DNA of 61,846 nt, from positions 1-61,846 of the IMG/VR virus record IMGVR_UViG_3300030329_003801; one strand, 5' to 3'. Positions 27,401 through 33,338 of this stretch are shown one piece after another (the first letter of the stretch is position 1; the number at the start of each line of letters is the position of its first letter). The notes under the pieces were generated by a model, which saw only the letters and a list, made by a program, of their open reading frames with translations, was not told where the DNA came from and searched no databases. The position numbers and the translations under genes were made by a program. The stretch is from a virus.

Positions 27401-29933
27401 AGCATTTGAAAAATTTAATAGTTCTGTTGGTCAATATGTTTTAGAAGAAAGAAAATTAATGAGCATATCTGTTAGAAAAAAAGTTGGATATGTTCCTCAT
27501 ATATTCTTTGGATCATTTAGATTAAAAGTATTAAAAGGAATAGATAAAGAATCTGGTCAGGAAATTTGGGAAGATCTTATTGTTCCTGAAACATCGAAAG
27601 ATTTGGCTAAAAAATTAAAAGCACAAGGTAGATCAGAAAAACAAATACAAGATATTATTAATGATCTTGAATCAAGTAAGCATACTTTATTTTACAACAC
27701 AAAAGATGAAGCTCTCAAGGCAGCACAAAGATATGTAAAGGAAAATCCGACAGGTACTGTTAAGATTGCACCTGTTAATATAAATTATATGTTTGATGAC
27801 AGGACTGTGTTGAATGACAGGGAGTACAAAAACATTATGGAGGGAATTACTTCTTCTTTATCAGAAGAATTAAAACCTGAAGATGTTGCTGTTGTTGGTG
27901 AAAGAGCAAAAGAAACAATGAAAAGAAGAGGCAGACGAAGAATACCAACTTTTTCTATGAAAAGAAAAGGTATTCCGGGTTATGAAAAAAATCTTAATCA
28001 AGTTTTTAAAATGTTTGCGGCATCCGTTTCTCGTTATAGATATATGGATGAATTAAAATATGATCATGTTAATCTTATGGAAAGAAAAGGCTGGGGGGAA
28101 GTTAGTGAAATTACTGATCCTGATGGAAGAAAAATAGCTGAATGGCTTCAAACTTATTGGAAAGATTTAAATAATGAACAACAAGGAGGAGAACATACTG
28201 TAGATAGACTTTTGGATGAAATGCAAAAAACTTTTGCTGGTAATCCAAAACTATGGGCTACATTTGCAATTTCTTCACCTGTTGTTGCTCTTGGTTTGGG
28301 TTCTACTTTAGGTACAGCAGGACTTGCTGGTCTTGGTGGATACCTAATGTATAAAGCAATGAAGACGCAAAAATTTAAATCTCGTGCTGTAACAGGACAA
28401 ATGCTTTCAATTTCAGCTCATATGAAACTCGGTGCTTTCTTTAATATATCTTCAGCATTTGTTAACTTATCTCAGTTAGCCAATGTATATACAAAACATG
28501 GTGGAACAAATACAACAGTTGCACTTAGAAGAGCAACAGCAGCATTATTTAGAATGGCTAGAAGAGACTTTGAGACAATACTTAAAAATCCAGAAAAGTA
28601 TAGTACAGCAAAAGTTAATGCGGCAAGAGATGCATTAATGTTAAAAAAATATGCAGATGTAAAATCAGAATATTTTTATACTGATGAAAATCCTGATATA
28701 TTTGCAGAAAGAAGTAAGCTCGGAGAATTTTCAATGATGTGGTTTCAGACGGCTGAGACAATTAACCGTTCAGTTTCATTCTTTGCTGGATTTCATGAAT
28801 CAACAAAAGCAGGAAAAAATAGAAAACAATCTATAGAAGCAGGTAAAAAATCTATTCAAGAACAACAATTTAGTTATGATAATTCAGCAAAACCAGAGTT
28901 ATTAAGAAGCACTCTACTTCGTGTTCCACTTCAATTTAAAAACTGGATGATGCAACAAATCGCTTTTATGGGTGGTCTTAGAGGATGGGAATGGCCTCGT
29001 TTCTTAGCTCTTTATTTTTTACTAGCTGGTGCATTAGGAAATACATTCCTTGCTTTAGCAGATCATATACTTAGATTGTTTGGATTTTCTCCAATGCAAT
29101 ACATCAAAGAATGGTCTGTAGAAATGGCAGGTAAAGGAGAAACAGAAGCAATGGTTGGTCAAATGATTGCTCATGGATTGCCGTCAGTAGTGTCATCTAC
29201 GGGATGGGGGCCGGGAATAAATCTTTCATCAAGAGTTGGATTAGGAGATAAAGGTCTTCCAACAGAATTAAGAGATTTTCAAGGGCCACTTTTAAGTACT
29301 TTTCTTAATATGTATAAATTAAGTTCAGAAGGTGCATCCATTGGAGATCATATTGCAAACATTACACCAGCAGGTAAAGTATTTAAAGGTGTTGAAGCAA
29401 TGGCAGGAGGAATGCCTTTGGAATCTGTGTTTACAGATTTTCCAGAGTTTAGTCAGAATTTTATGGCTAATTGGCGTGATGAACAAGAAGCAACAGTTGT
29501 TGATGCTTATCGTAATAGAAATATTAAGATAGAAGGATTTAGTGACGGAGATCTTCTACGAATGATGTTAGGATTCCAGACAACAAAAGAAGCACAGATT
29601 TCGGATTTTGTTGGAGGAATAAAAAAACAAAATGAACTTCGTTCAGAGGAAATGAATTTTGTTAAAACAAAAATAAATAATGCCGTAAGAAAATATAAGA
29701 ATAATTCTGATAAACTTGGAAAAGAGTTACAAAAGATCATTGAAGAAGCAATGGAAGACGGTGTCAATATTACTTATCAAGGTATTAAGAGAATGATTAT
29801 TGATGCTCACCTTTCCCTGATGGACAGGGAGTTCAAAAATGCTCCTAAACATCAAAAGGAATGGATATTAAACAATATTCAGAACATGGAAAACCTGTAC
29901 GGTTCTGATGCAATAGGGAGTTATATAGACTAA
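15462..29933 (+). CDS. Giant polyvalent protein: ParB/DdrB-like domains, Strawberry-notch helicase, LPD-type C-terminus
   Basis: 4823 residues in one open frame. About 240-395 is an alanine/glycine-rich hydrophobic region; about 540-1050 is acidic and Lys/Glu-rich. Around 1310-1440 a ParB/sulfiredoxin-like segment has EGRHIVHAF. About 1690-2070 matches the DdrB-like ParB type (VESGNGRVMGLRL near 1762). The helicase has Walker A G2576-DQTGVGKG, Walker B-like D2710-ESH, and Q3125-ILGRINRTGQ (motif VI), as in Strawberry-notch ATPases. The C-terminus (about 3700-4700) is helical with membrane segments near 4265-4297 and 4510-4540. Such polyvalent proteins are thought to be packaged and injected, acting against host defences or preparing the incoming DNA. 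Ejection here is inferred. Confidence 0.85.
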   Translation: MTPLEQLRSNKPDLYGIAESQLTDMLWDQLGKDKYADESIFREYLTTDTGLFDKSRLKTITPTIESEQQVLPEEKVDEEVSPFRQKEYWVDVLQNIAQQAVTTTGLTMQGMSGLKAFSELPEEKQKLVFAEDTALYKTFKKLGLLNEDDKLDLSWLPSEDREIGYLREKSTEILANPDSYTDDRIEWAKNTQQFLQDREEARVDIKDRPLYKAGEKVQEWGKEAIPIDREKWSQNYLANLLLDTTGVIGSTLPFIATGMVGSSIRVGAVTLALPATMSVGAGEAVERAYDYQEQDGVRNEDDIAIAAILGTVPGAVDYMPVGILLNRFNHYRPEGKKFIRRFLEAAVSQGLWEGTTEEVQQFLQNMIAQDYNANQKLSENLGKQFLPAFLGGGIMGGIGMSGKTTPTDPKDEIKEKVIDKEIGDKPTEEQKEKADEGSPDEVKKDFSPDGFPPVGATNIDVNEAGVDIGNGKIISYDRDPEDDSMHVKMEMEDGTIIDRPVDEIDMVWNDRPDVDLPEGAPLTKAQQEQYDAAEPGTIVTITNEDGQVVQYMEKPAVAEEEVIPDEEITEEQAAQRDNHQQADSSFWTTLYTIQQKLGDESAERYFNEAIKKMKFPPVDRETGERQTWEDVKDDLRKNPDKYAGYGGTTVANQEWLNMPVGNARSFFKAHKWIHTQAGEEMLPIPETDEEFFQQQEEKRKPKEEVASVEEEVTPVEEVKEPKTKVLTDNIKKLGDWNNVFEANKENEDAVNQLTNFNLEDLIEYENNVTVLNQAKNKLYKTKALGDNTVAKSNIQLVQNRIAELEGRPVEEVTPIVKPVEEKKPKEFIDEILSSKETEEKVEEKVEDKTTGAEELAGMNNEQIGSLIDDIVSEVEVEEKAPVEKKVVEEKVKEIVEEAKPTQQISAKYLKSKEPIKLKSQKARGEELASVFLDAVPLNKNAIIEELKSIGIDKVLNLKQIQDNINNIKKQALDLNIINDINISNEELFAEIILKNNAESIKANKRRVEEAEKIGITKEELKKESFATLAKLADNNYVKNIQSDQGITAFLVRFFNNAKALSLGYKRGSGERLANDFEMLLYHVPFIDTKNYQEVLAVQNLRANYKLKNNKQIFNDLVNKKITASDIVKQVEAPSEIKVEGYTKPFNNIGQWNKSAISKSDIVHDKTPTGKPKGNVTNRKNAYETLLDLINTDISVLINKENNVGLLNVTKGVLEKNAYINYSETGLSQYFIGSEGITPKNVKSNLESVNDRIAEIKGEKKPVAEEKPKVEFVPLKNAKPEEYFDLFETDPKKYDKNIPEMFTINYNKNESVREESYTDLILIPVDDALKLINTPKAESLVEGRVDSIKKDIVSGRKITKLTTALYMGIESEHLKKAGGNLPNIIEPDSSGSMIRGGSEGRHIVHAFKELGIDKVPFVLTADGKPGEFKFRHKNNWRPNYVIVNETQPTFPDKKVSTKNWIYYSDLVEEKPKVELFKEKEVVSEKGGIWRRKGLYYVNSDYKNWRVHKVGFTPLNPWQFDYLTPEGNWQFIGTYSKVGISQGWIERFALAFEQDPSKFLGSRMGTFQNKSGEGTKEREFTFAFNTKWTKDLFEKLNPKLNKELGDQFLPSGNKIGEYYIYITPRKYEERPELDIATRDFYKRLYKEDWVQGTNIKGEYDIIFTKEKPKVETPKPIFSLSGTKPATTPDNLTTIDYKTEIVPLSQLITSDNKNKFPQVLQPRERDSKPSEMQVELIAKNPKADWLGEENRTDQGAPIVGPDNVVESGNGRVMGLRLSSKQFPTEFQKYLQDIAVDIGTDTVEQKKIADTLEKKFNEGDPSIVVRRRVTSFSEQERIKFTQDSNSSSLLTKSPAEQARIDASRMPEGLIDLYEGGLVALEKNREFVRGFYNIIPKNEQREILDDAGDLTQNGVRRIENSLIIRAFGDISLFNRIAESTTPEVKALSESFLMAAPRWIKLRESVESGVIPKEFDLTYHVIDAVNQIRQARKKNMPFYSFLNQYSFLDTGEIHPYTKLLSTVFYRGKDYKNLETADNISKVLSQYADSSRKFDDLFLNEQTPAQILERSILNVKKEILPITEEELNGYRTKAEQVSPTRPESDAVFLGEKGERNIDFGNVRETGDSLRAGVPDVAERPSPELSREEQERLGESSERITESGTGPINRLAREQESRESGRRPDNAQPEQLDEFTSGAERGKVSDTSESRQQSERDLQYDQLARVASSKLSQVLDKVTIRTKEGSRKLTPIEKENVIDALTLSRDSYVEKFTDEGLGGIVDIKGRVNFTVPDFVKNFELTVEELSLPPELAKVRDNIVKDFALPYGVEEFDRSEKIKVSNWINIFDQRLPEDNNFTREYLNSNIVNTAINNKFGNLPNPRKYFLQKSNDSLKNLIKALKEISEEYKRKPPVPLSADVSPDVKNKDYKKAKPFFEKSWADAKDAGLGINEWLRQIIADLKKAFGKVKEHLNIALSHLKRFAQSLRQGSLTNTTKEGEQSKYQLKHTPISKAKKMETFTPIDLDGHLKKGMNDLRKRRGDIDRFVTTELDYKDENEMVNNLGAEQVEAVALAIDQLDSGKGFVLGDQTGVGKGRVVAAMLRWSKLRGKNAVFVTQKPALYADMIRDLNDIGENIQDIKILPTNNGLNIDVSDVPTFGEIVTPSKKEHEQELDRLTKLGNMEEYDYVFTTYDQMNRIGGKIDTRHQFLETIAENSIFILDESHTGGGQGIGKFSSVPFDSVGMTRADFLRDLLRRSQGAMYSSATWAKNPKVMDLYLNTDIQDSIPDAEEFIDTMIKGGLPLQSVVSNMLAETGQYRRVEKSFQGIRFNTVEINIDKKGLTETANNLSSVYQDLVSLDRKISAITRALINIDPVLQEARKKGAKVQITPSNFKSQMHYISGQLMTAMKIKEVGEMAIKEHKAGRKPMIVLSRTMEAFLTQYAAENNLKSGDVINLTYNDLLLKYLKRLKQFKVKIEKQKVASIGTHQAKIVNREPVFILNNSSIENIAESLGYGDIIGEFNALEQKIKSLDFKDLSVKPIDDLIVTLENAGIKVRELTGRGMTITKDNKLKSRANSPSVIRNGVNEFNAGEVNALVMNRTAGTGLSMHSSESFADQKQRHMIVLEAEPNVTDFVQILGRINRTGQVIVPQYSLFNTSHPAEKRIAAMLERKMASLNASTSGSIKNDYSVKGIVDFMNAAGDKAVREFLQSNASMRSLFTNSDKELEEITGIADAVARGLLIMDPATANKFYDFVLKRYTEIKEEETGLGINKNNIIIMPDTQAVTTEQQELHDGLSDGSPFQKPVYLDNITMKKVVKPYTVAQLRKKIEDVLEGKNIQQFSANEIAETRKVFEEAINEVKTKFQTETEDIVDPKKKTEKEHRSAKEIKRLETLWTAIESHIAKYPIGSTIQIRVGKEEESPVYDGMVINRKRDTSKNPATSGAIQITLALANGETQQVTVALSRFIKNDGTSGESILRSVESSKVQELFTSGQKETTEERHLITGNLLLGSSLIKGGNFVNIQKRVGDTAEFDQVIGILMPKTFDVKKAIENMPFKFGSEEEVYQYFVEAGKNAKVKNYRGDIEIFAAPSLPNVAFIRVKKSAKLILENEAITNRLQNGWKKMTGEFSHAGRISLVENAPNKSSLYDVLQHMHELGIKFQTVTNREAAQSAKDNVRPNNAGEGGSVGAMKTPKDLIDSIKDETNVSRNSLFKRIRNSMTSMAQSVNERYSARKNPRVGETRQFNSRTNEHADNIIMPEVNDSINIKTGIFPAITTGMLKKILPPFVVAKRFADKTIFDFVRKAIAAQAMIRKVGYRLEDDFLSIKRKYKKADFNKVVDILWSGDSAGRIFTAKELKEGFTFTKEEKAELKKQGHSAKEINRAEKESKFTDDEVAMYLEMRKLFEKIGRYIDKHNFNMVPFIRRMKTLRKKQMESQVNPEFLNDLRTLFARKFLLERQFRNNIGNPELLRQELQSIDEQILSIPLIKYSDAAFEKFNSSVGQYVLEERKLMSISVRKKVGYVPHIFFGSFRLKVLKGIDKESGQEIWEDLIVPETSKDLAKKLKAQGRSEKQIQDIINDLESSKHTLFYNTKDEALKAAQRYVKENPTGTVKIAPVNINYMFDDRTVLNDREYKNIMEGITSSLSEELKPEDVAVVGERAKETMKRRGRRRIPTFSMKRKGIPGYEKNLNQVFKMFAASVSRYRYMDELKYDHVNLMERKGWGEVSEITDPDGRKIAEWLQTYWKDLNNEQQGGEHTVDRLLDEMQKTFAGNPKLWATFAISSPVVALGLGSTLGTAGLAGLGGYLMYKAMKTQKFKSRAVTGQMLSISAHMKLGAFFNISSAFVNLSQLANVYTKHGGTNTTVALRRATAALFRMARRDFETILKNPEKYSTAKVNAARDALMLKKYADVKSEYFYTDENPDIFAERSKLGEFSMMWFQTAETINRSVSFFAGFHESTKAGKNRKQSIEAGKKSIQEQQFSYDNSAKPELLRSTLLRVPLQFKNWMMQQIAFMGGLRGWEWPRFLALYFLLAGALGNTFLALADHILRLFGFSPMQYIKEWSVEMAGKGETEAMVGQMIAHGLPSVVSSTGWGPGINLSSRVGLGDKGLPTELRDFQGPLLSTFLNMYKLSSEGASIGDHIANITPAGKVFKGVEAMAGGMPLESVFTDFPEFSQNFMANWRDEQEATVVDAYRNRNIKIEGFSDGDLLRMMLGFQTTKEAQISDFVGGIKKQNELRSEEMNFVKTKINNAVRKYKNNSDKLGKELQKIIEEAMEDGVNITYQGIKRMIIDAHLSLMDREFKNAPKHQKEWILNNIQNMENLYGSDAIGSYID
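21703..22143 (+). CDS. Nested gene in +1 frame of the giant gene
   Basis: 146 codons, ATG preceded by GGAGG nine bases upstream (21689-21693). The product looks like a folded protein, with NPMQYFWAKKGKETLTLVMS, a segment rich in Gln/Leu/Trp and the ending NLLEWLHQSYPKY. In the main frame the same DNA codes for a disordered Arg/Glu/Ser/Pro linker between the ParB-like and helicase domains. Local G+C is 47-50% in three counted 60-base lines, against 23-27% in lines just outside, as expected where both frames are constrained. Function unknown. Confidence 0.65.
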   Translation: MATEQKQNKFPQQDQNPMQYFWAKKGKETLTLVMSEKQETLSEQEYLTLLKDRVQNLAEKSKNVWENLQSVLPNQELALLTDWQESKSLGNLGEDLITHSLNSWMNLPLELNEVKFPIQVNQDNNLKEIYNTTNLLEWLHQSYPKY

Positions 29934-30127
29934 TGGCTGACTGGGAAAAAGAGATTGCGGAGCTTAAAACTGATGTCCGTTATATTAGAGAAGATATAGG
30001 AATTATGCAAAAACAGATAAGAGATCTCAATAAAACCAGTCATATGGGTGTTGGTGGATTAAAAGTTTTCCTTTTAATTGGCGGAATTCTGGGAGCTATT
30101 TGGACTTTTATGAAAATAACAGATTAA
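29933..30127 (+). CDS. XhlA-like small membrane protein (holin accessory)
   Basis: 64 residues: a helical coiled coil (EIAELKTDVRYIREDIGIMQ) then a C-terminal membrane segment (about 43-60, VFLLIGGILGAIWTFM). This is the layout of XhlA/haemolysin-type proteins that help lysis in several phages. The start overlaps the giant gene's stop. It begins the lysis and tail-end block. Confidence 0.65.
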   Translation: MADWEKEIAELKTDVRYIREDIGIMQKQIRDLNKTSHMGVGGLKVFLLIGGILGAIWTFMKITD

Positions 30128-30130
30128 CTC

Positions 30131-30160
30131 TTGACAACTACATGTAGTAGAACATATGTA
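30131..30160 (+). promoter_or_regulatory. Sigma70-type promoter with palindrome in spacer
   Basis: TTGACA (30131-30136), an 18-base spacer and TATGTA (30155-30160) lie just before the metallophosphoesterase start. The spacer contains the perfect 12-base palindrome ACTACATGTAGT (30137-30148), which could be an operator. An open frame also runs through it from the TTG, but the coding start at 30182 is better placed. Confidence 0.5.
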
Positions 30161-30181
30161 GAACACAAACAATATATAGAT

Positions 30182-30889
30182 ATGAAATCATACAAGAAAA
30201 TTTTTGTGATTTCAGATTTGCATGCACCATACTCGCACCCCGATAGTCTGGAGTTCATAAGCAAAATTAATAAGAAATACTCTCCCGATTGTGTAGTAAA
30301 TATGGGAGATGAGCTGGATTTTTCAGCATCAAGTTATCACGAATCATCTACAGAATTATATAATCCTTCTAAAGAGTTAGAAGAAGGTAGAAAAATACTA
30401 AAAAAGCTGGAAAAAATGTTTCCTTCCATGCATTTATTACATTCTAATCATGGCAGTATGGCTTTTAGAAAAGCAAATACAGCAGGATTAGCACAAAGTT
30501 TATTAAAACCTTATCACGAAATGATAGGAGTTAGTAATAAATGGACATGGCATGATACCCTAACATTAAATACACCAATGGGTAATGTATATTTTGTTCA
30601 CCAGCAATCATCAAATGTTTTACAGGTTTGTGCTGCAGTATCCATGAATGTGGTTCAAGCACACTACCATACGAAAGCGGTCATAAATTACATAAGTAGC
30701 CCAGAGAAATTAATGTGGGCAATGAATGTAGGATGTATGATTGATAAGAATCATCTCGCTTTTAAATATAGCAGGGTCATAGTCAAAAGACCGATATTAT
30801 CCTGTGCAGTTATTACAAATGGAATACCACAATTAGTACCTATGGTTTTAAAAAGAAATGGTAGATGGGACAAAAAAGTTCATCTATGA
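30182..30889 (+). CDS. Calcineurin-like metallophosphoesterase
   Basis: 235 residues from ATG 30182; an upstream in-frame TTG at 30131 is less likely because it lies in the promoter. Metal-binding motifs are in order: D12-L-H14, G42-D43-E-L-D, N89-H90-G, H140 and H161-Y-H163. The usual G-N-H-E is S-N-H-G here and G-H-x-H is A-H-Y-H. The family cleaves phosphoesters of nucleic acids, nucleotides or proteins with a two-metal centre. In phages such enzymes act in DNA metabolism or on host signals; the substrate is unknown. Confidence 0.75.
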   Translation: MKSYKKIFVISDLHAPYSHPDSLEFISKINKKYSPDCVVNMGDELDFSASSYHESSTELYNPSKELEEGRKILKKLEKMFPSMHLLHSNHGSMAFRKANTAGLAQSLLKPYHEMIGVSNKWTWHDTLTLNTPMGNVYFVHQQSSNVLQVCAAVSMNVVQAHYHTKAVINYISSPEKLMWAMNVGCMIDKNHLAFKYSRVIVKRPILSCAVITNGIPQLVPMVLKRNGRWDKKVHL

Positions 30890-31176
30890 AACAGAATGCC
30901 AAATACGATTTAAGACTAGGTTGGGTTATGAAAGAAGAAAAAAAAATAGACTTGGTTAATCATCCTCCTCATTACAAATATGGTAATATGGAGATATTAG
31001 ACATCATTAAAGAAAAATCAAAGAATACACATATGAACCATTATGAGTTTGGCATATGGGGTCAAATGATCCAATATCTTTTTAGGTTTGATTTAAAAGG
31101 AAGTTGGATAACAGATTTAAAAAAAGCAAGATTTTATCTAGATGCCCTTATCAGAGAAGAAGAAAATAAAAAATAA
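30886..31176 (+). CDS. DUF3310 family protein
   Basis: 96 residues from ATG 30886, which overlaps the upstream stop (ATGA); an earlier ATG at 30865 is possible. The signature VNHPPHYKYGNMEILDII, the segment IQYLFRFDLKG and KARFYLDALI define DUF3310, a short phage family of unknown role often called nucleotide-kinase-like. It commonly occurs with phage nucleotide or DNA metabolism genes. Confidence 0.75.
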   Translation: MKQNAKYDLRLGWVMKEEKKIDLVNHPPHYKYGNMEILDIIKEKSKNTHMNHYEFGIWGQMIQYLFRFDLKGSWITDLKKARFYLDALIREEENKK

Positions 31177-31330
31177 TACTGATGTTTCTGGTTGGGATGA
31201 ACTAGTTCAAAATCTTAACGCAAGATTAAAATTAGAAAAAGTGAAAGTGAAAGTTAATAAAAATGGAAATAAGTCAAGACGTAGAATACATGGCAAGAAC
31301 CCTGTGGGGCGAAGCCAGAGGAGAAGGTAA
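31142..31330 (+). CDS. Small basic protein overlapping two genes
   Basis: 62 codons that overlap the end of the DUF3310 gene by 35 bases and the start of the hydrolase gene by 68. The product has a helix (GWDELVQNLNARLKLEKVKV) and an Arg-rich end. The gap it bridges (31177-31262) has no other coding frame, and the overlap is visibly richer in G+C than the surroundings. Both points favour a real gene. Function unknown. Confidence 0.45.
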   Translation: MPLSEKKKIKNNTDVSGWDELVQNLNARLKLEKVKVKVNKNGNKSRRRIHGKNPVGRSQRRR

Positions 31331-31667
31331 AGATGGACAGATTGCTGTCGGTCATGTTATTAAAAATAGAGCAGAAAAGAAAACATGGTATGGTAAAACT
31401 ATAATGGATGTTTGTCTTAAAAAGTGGCAATTCTCTTGTTGGAATGAAAATGATCCCAACAGAGAAAAGATACTTGCTCTGTCTTTAGATGACTTGCAAG
31501 ATCAAATAGAGATTGCAGCAGGTGTAATTAGTGGTCAGTACATCGATACTACAGAAGGAAGTACACACTATTATGCCAATTCAATGCCGAAACCACCTAA
31601 GTGGGCTGTCGGCAAAGAACCAGTAATGGTGATGGGTAATCATTATTTTTTTAATAATATTGAATAG
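31263..31667 (+). CDS. Cell wall hydrolase, SleB/CwlJ type (endolysin)
   Basis: 134 residues. The family motif MARTLWGE17-ARGEG includes the probable catalytic Glu17, followed by AVGHVIKNRA and the closing THYYANSMPKPPKWA and V-M-G-N-H-Y-F-F. These enzymes cut the glycan strand or crosslinks of peptidoglycan. There is no signal peptide, so release by a holin is likely. Holin-type genes follow at 31676-32433, forming a lysis cassette. Confidence 0.85.
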   Translation: MEISQDVEYMARTLWGEARGEGKDGQIAVGHVIKNRAEKKTWYGKTIMDVCLKKWQFSCWNENDPNREKILALSLDDLQDQIEIAAGVISGQYIDTTEGSTHYYANSMPKPPKWAVGKEPVMVMGNHYFFNNIE

Positions 31668-31675
31668 GAGGTAAT

Positions 31676-31813
31676 ATGAAACTCATTAAAGATTTGTGGG
31701 CACACTTAAAAGAATGGTCAGATTGGTCTATGAAAGATTGGATCAAGGCTGGTATTGTTTGTGTTGTTGTTTTATTTGTCATTTACAAAATGACAGGTGG
31801 AGGAGCAGCGTAG
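31676..31813 (+). CDS. Small membrane protein in lysis cassette
   Basis: 45 residues: MKLIKDLWAHLKEWSDWSM, a short amphipathic part, then one membrane helix (IKAGIVCVVVLFVIYKM). Strong SD (AGGAGG) nine bases upstream. A similar small protein is common next to endolysins in marine phages. Possible holin partner or antiholin; the function is not proven. Confidence 0.65.
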   Translation: MKLIKDLWAHLKEWSDWSMKDWIKAGIVCVVVLFVIYKMTGGGAA

Positions 31814-31816
31814 CCC

Positions 31817-32209
31817 ATGTTAAATTTATTAATTAAACCCTTGCTCGGCGTTGCCGGGCAAGCGGTATCTGGCTTCGTAGAAACAAAGAAAGCGAAAGCT
31901 CAATTGAAACTTACGGAAGTTCAAGCAGCAACTAAGTTAAAACAAGACCAAATAGCCGGTAAAATTTCTTGGGAAGCATCAGCCGTAGACCAAATGAAAG
32001 GGTCGTGGAAAGATGAGCTAATTTTAATTTGTCTTTTGGCTCCAGCGACACTCGTATTTTTTCCCGGAATGACAGAACATATTGAAAAAGGGTTTGTAGC
32101 CCTGCAGTCACTCCCGGATTATTATAAACACCTTTTATATATTGCGTGCTCAGCAAGCTTTGGCATCAAGGCCGGAAAAGGTGCAATGGGATTGATTAAG
32201 AAAAAATGA
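31817..32209 (+). CDS. Holin, 3-TM (gene-transfer-agent type)
   Basis: 130 residues. An amphipathic N-terminal part precedes the family signature KGSWKDELILICLLAPATLV, two further hydrophobic stretches, and YIACSASFGIKAGKG near the end. This matches the 3-TM holin family found in gene transfer agents and alphaproteobacterial phages. It makes inner-membrane lesions that let the endolysin reach the wall. Unusually G+C-rich for this region. Stop overlaps the next start (ATGA). Confidence 0.75.
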   Translation: MLNLLIKPLLGVAGQAVSGFVETKKAKAQLKLTEVQAATKLKQDQIAGKISWEASAVDQMKGSWKDELILICLLAPATLVFFPGMTEHIEKGFVALQSLPDYYKHLLYIACSASFGIKAGKGAMGLIKKK

Positions 32210-32433
32210 TTACACCACAAAGATTAACAGCGTGGAGAATATTTCCACGTTTATTAATTACACTCTATGGGTTTTCTTTTTACAGAACAACTGAATGGTT
32301 TATGGCTCTACCAGACCCAACGAATGCACAATCAGCTTTTGTATCTGTTATTGTAGGTGCAGGTGCTGCATGGTTTGGTTTATATGTAGGAGGTACTAGG
32401 AATACTAAAGTTGAAAACAAAGAAACAAATTAG
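32206..32433 (+). CDS. Small two-helix membrane protein
   Basis: 75 residues. Starts MITPQRLTAWRIFPRLLITL, then has a membrane segment and a second one in AFVSVIVGAGAAWFGLYV. The upstream stop overlaps its ATG, so it is translationally coupled to the holin. It probably modulates holin action or is part of the lysis complex; function inferred from position. Confidence 0.6.
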   Translation: MITPQRLTAWRIFPRLLITLYGFSFYRTTEWFMALPDPTNAQSAFVSVIVGAGAAWFGLYVGGTRNTKVENKETN

Positions 32434-32446
32434 AACGGAGTAAAAA

Positions 32447-32692
32447 ATGTCACCTGTATTTGTAGAAATGATTTACATGTTGCCTGAACACAGTCAGCTT
32501 GTTCAAGTAATGATGTTTAAAATAAATGATGAAGCACCTGAGTTTCGCAAATCACAGGAATTTGTTGACAATTTAAAGTCTTCTATTCATGGTAAAATAC
32601 TTAACTATAGAATAATAACACAAGAGAATTTTGAAAATCAAAGTTATAAAGATTTGTTTGAAGAGGATTTAGAAAAAATTACTGTTCATTAA
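32447..32692 (+). CDS. Unknown small soluble protein
   Basis: 81 residues with a mixed alpha/beta pattern (VFVEMIYMLPEHSQLVQVMM and a later K-I-L-N-Y-R-I-I strand) and an acidic C-terminus. Well-placed SD (ACGGAG). No family recognised. It sits between lysis and tail-end genes of the rightward operon. Confidence 0.5.
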   Translation: MSPVFVEMIYMLPEHSQLVQVMMFKINDEAPEFRKSQEFVDNLKSSIHGKILNYRIITQENFENQSYKDLFEEDLEKITVH

Positions 32693-32697
32693 TAGAT

Positions 32698-32871
32698 ATG
32701 GCTAAAAAGAAAAAAGAAAAAGTTAAGGAAGAAAAATATTATTCTCAGTGGTATTGGGGGCGAGACTGGTTAAACAATAAAGTTAAAAATTGGTACTATG
32801 GGCCTAGATTAGATTGGATGTATCTTAGAAATAAAAATAAAGAAAAAGATGCTAAAAAGAATACACGTTAA
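32698..32871 (+). CDS. Small Lys/Trp/Tyr-rich protein
   Basis: 57 residues with lysine clusters at both ends and an aromatic centre (KYYSQWYWGRDWLNNKV then NWYYGPRLDWMYL). It overlaps the next gene by 23 bases. The pattern suggests a compact aromatic-rich helix or strand pair, possibly a small structural protein. No family recognised. Confidence 0.5.
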   Translation: MAKKKKEKVKEEKYYSQWYWGRDWLNNKVKNWYYGPRLDWMYLRNKNKEKDAKKNTR

Positions 32872-33115
32872 TCAACATAATATAAGGTACAATAAAAAAC
32901 ATGGAACAAATAAACCTGTTATTACTGTTAAAACTTCAAAGTCAAATGATTACGGACACGAAGTTAACATCAAAGGTGAAAGTAGGGTAATTTATAGTCC
33001 TGATAAGCCACTATCGTGTGGAGCAAAGGTTTGGATTGAAACTAAAGCAGAAGTCAAAGTTGTTAACAAAGAGAATAGAAAAGAAAAAACACTCGGTCAT
33101 ATCTCTTTGGGATAA
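32849..33115 (+). CDS. Conserved-type phage protein of unknown function
   Basis: 88 residues: MLKRIHVNQHNIRYNKKHGT, then PVITVKTSKSNDYGHEVNI, S-R-V-I-Y and the S-C-G-A-K-V-W-I-E-T motif. All-beta and basic. Small proteins with this motif order occur in many unrelated phages next to a gene like the following one. The two probably act as a pair. Confidence 0.6.
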   Translation: MLKRIHVNQHNIRYNKKHGTNKPVITVKTSKSNDYGHEVNIKGESRVIYSPDKPLSCGAKVWIETKAEVKVVNKENRKEKTLGHISLG

Positions 33116-33338
33116 AACATCTAAATTAGCACAAGATGAAGGAAAAATTCCTGTCGTAGCTTTGTGCCAAAAACATCGCAAGGGATTTTGGATTGTTGTA
33201 AAAGATAATGATCTAAATAAATTGCATCAAATAATGGAGAAAGATAATGCCAAAAGTTGGAAAGAAAAAGTTTCCATATACGAAGAAGGGAAAGAAAGAA
33301 GCCAAGAAGTATGCGAAAAAAAAGAAAAAGAAAGTTAA
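33018..33338 (+). CDS. Small protein with SLWDKT...PVVAL...FWIVV core
   Basis: The frame opens at an ATG inside the upstream gene, but the likely domain starts near residue 28. Visible core: SLWDKTSKLAQDEGKIPVVA, then KGFWIVVKDNDL. The strand-helix-strand pattern resembles small phage nuclease-like or Holliday-junction-type folds, but no complete active site is seen. The true start is uncertain, for example TTG 33060. The last part overlaps the basic gene at 33247. Confidence 0.45.
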   Translation: MEQRFGLKLKQKSKLLTKRIEKKKHSVISLWDKTSKLAQDEGKIPVVALCQKHRKGFWIVVKDNDLNKLHQIMEKDNAKSWKEKVSIYEEGKERSQEVCEKKEKES

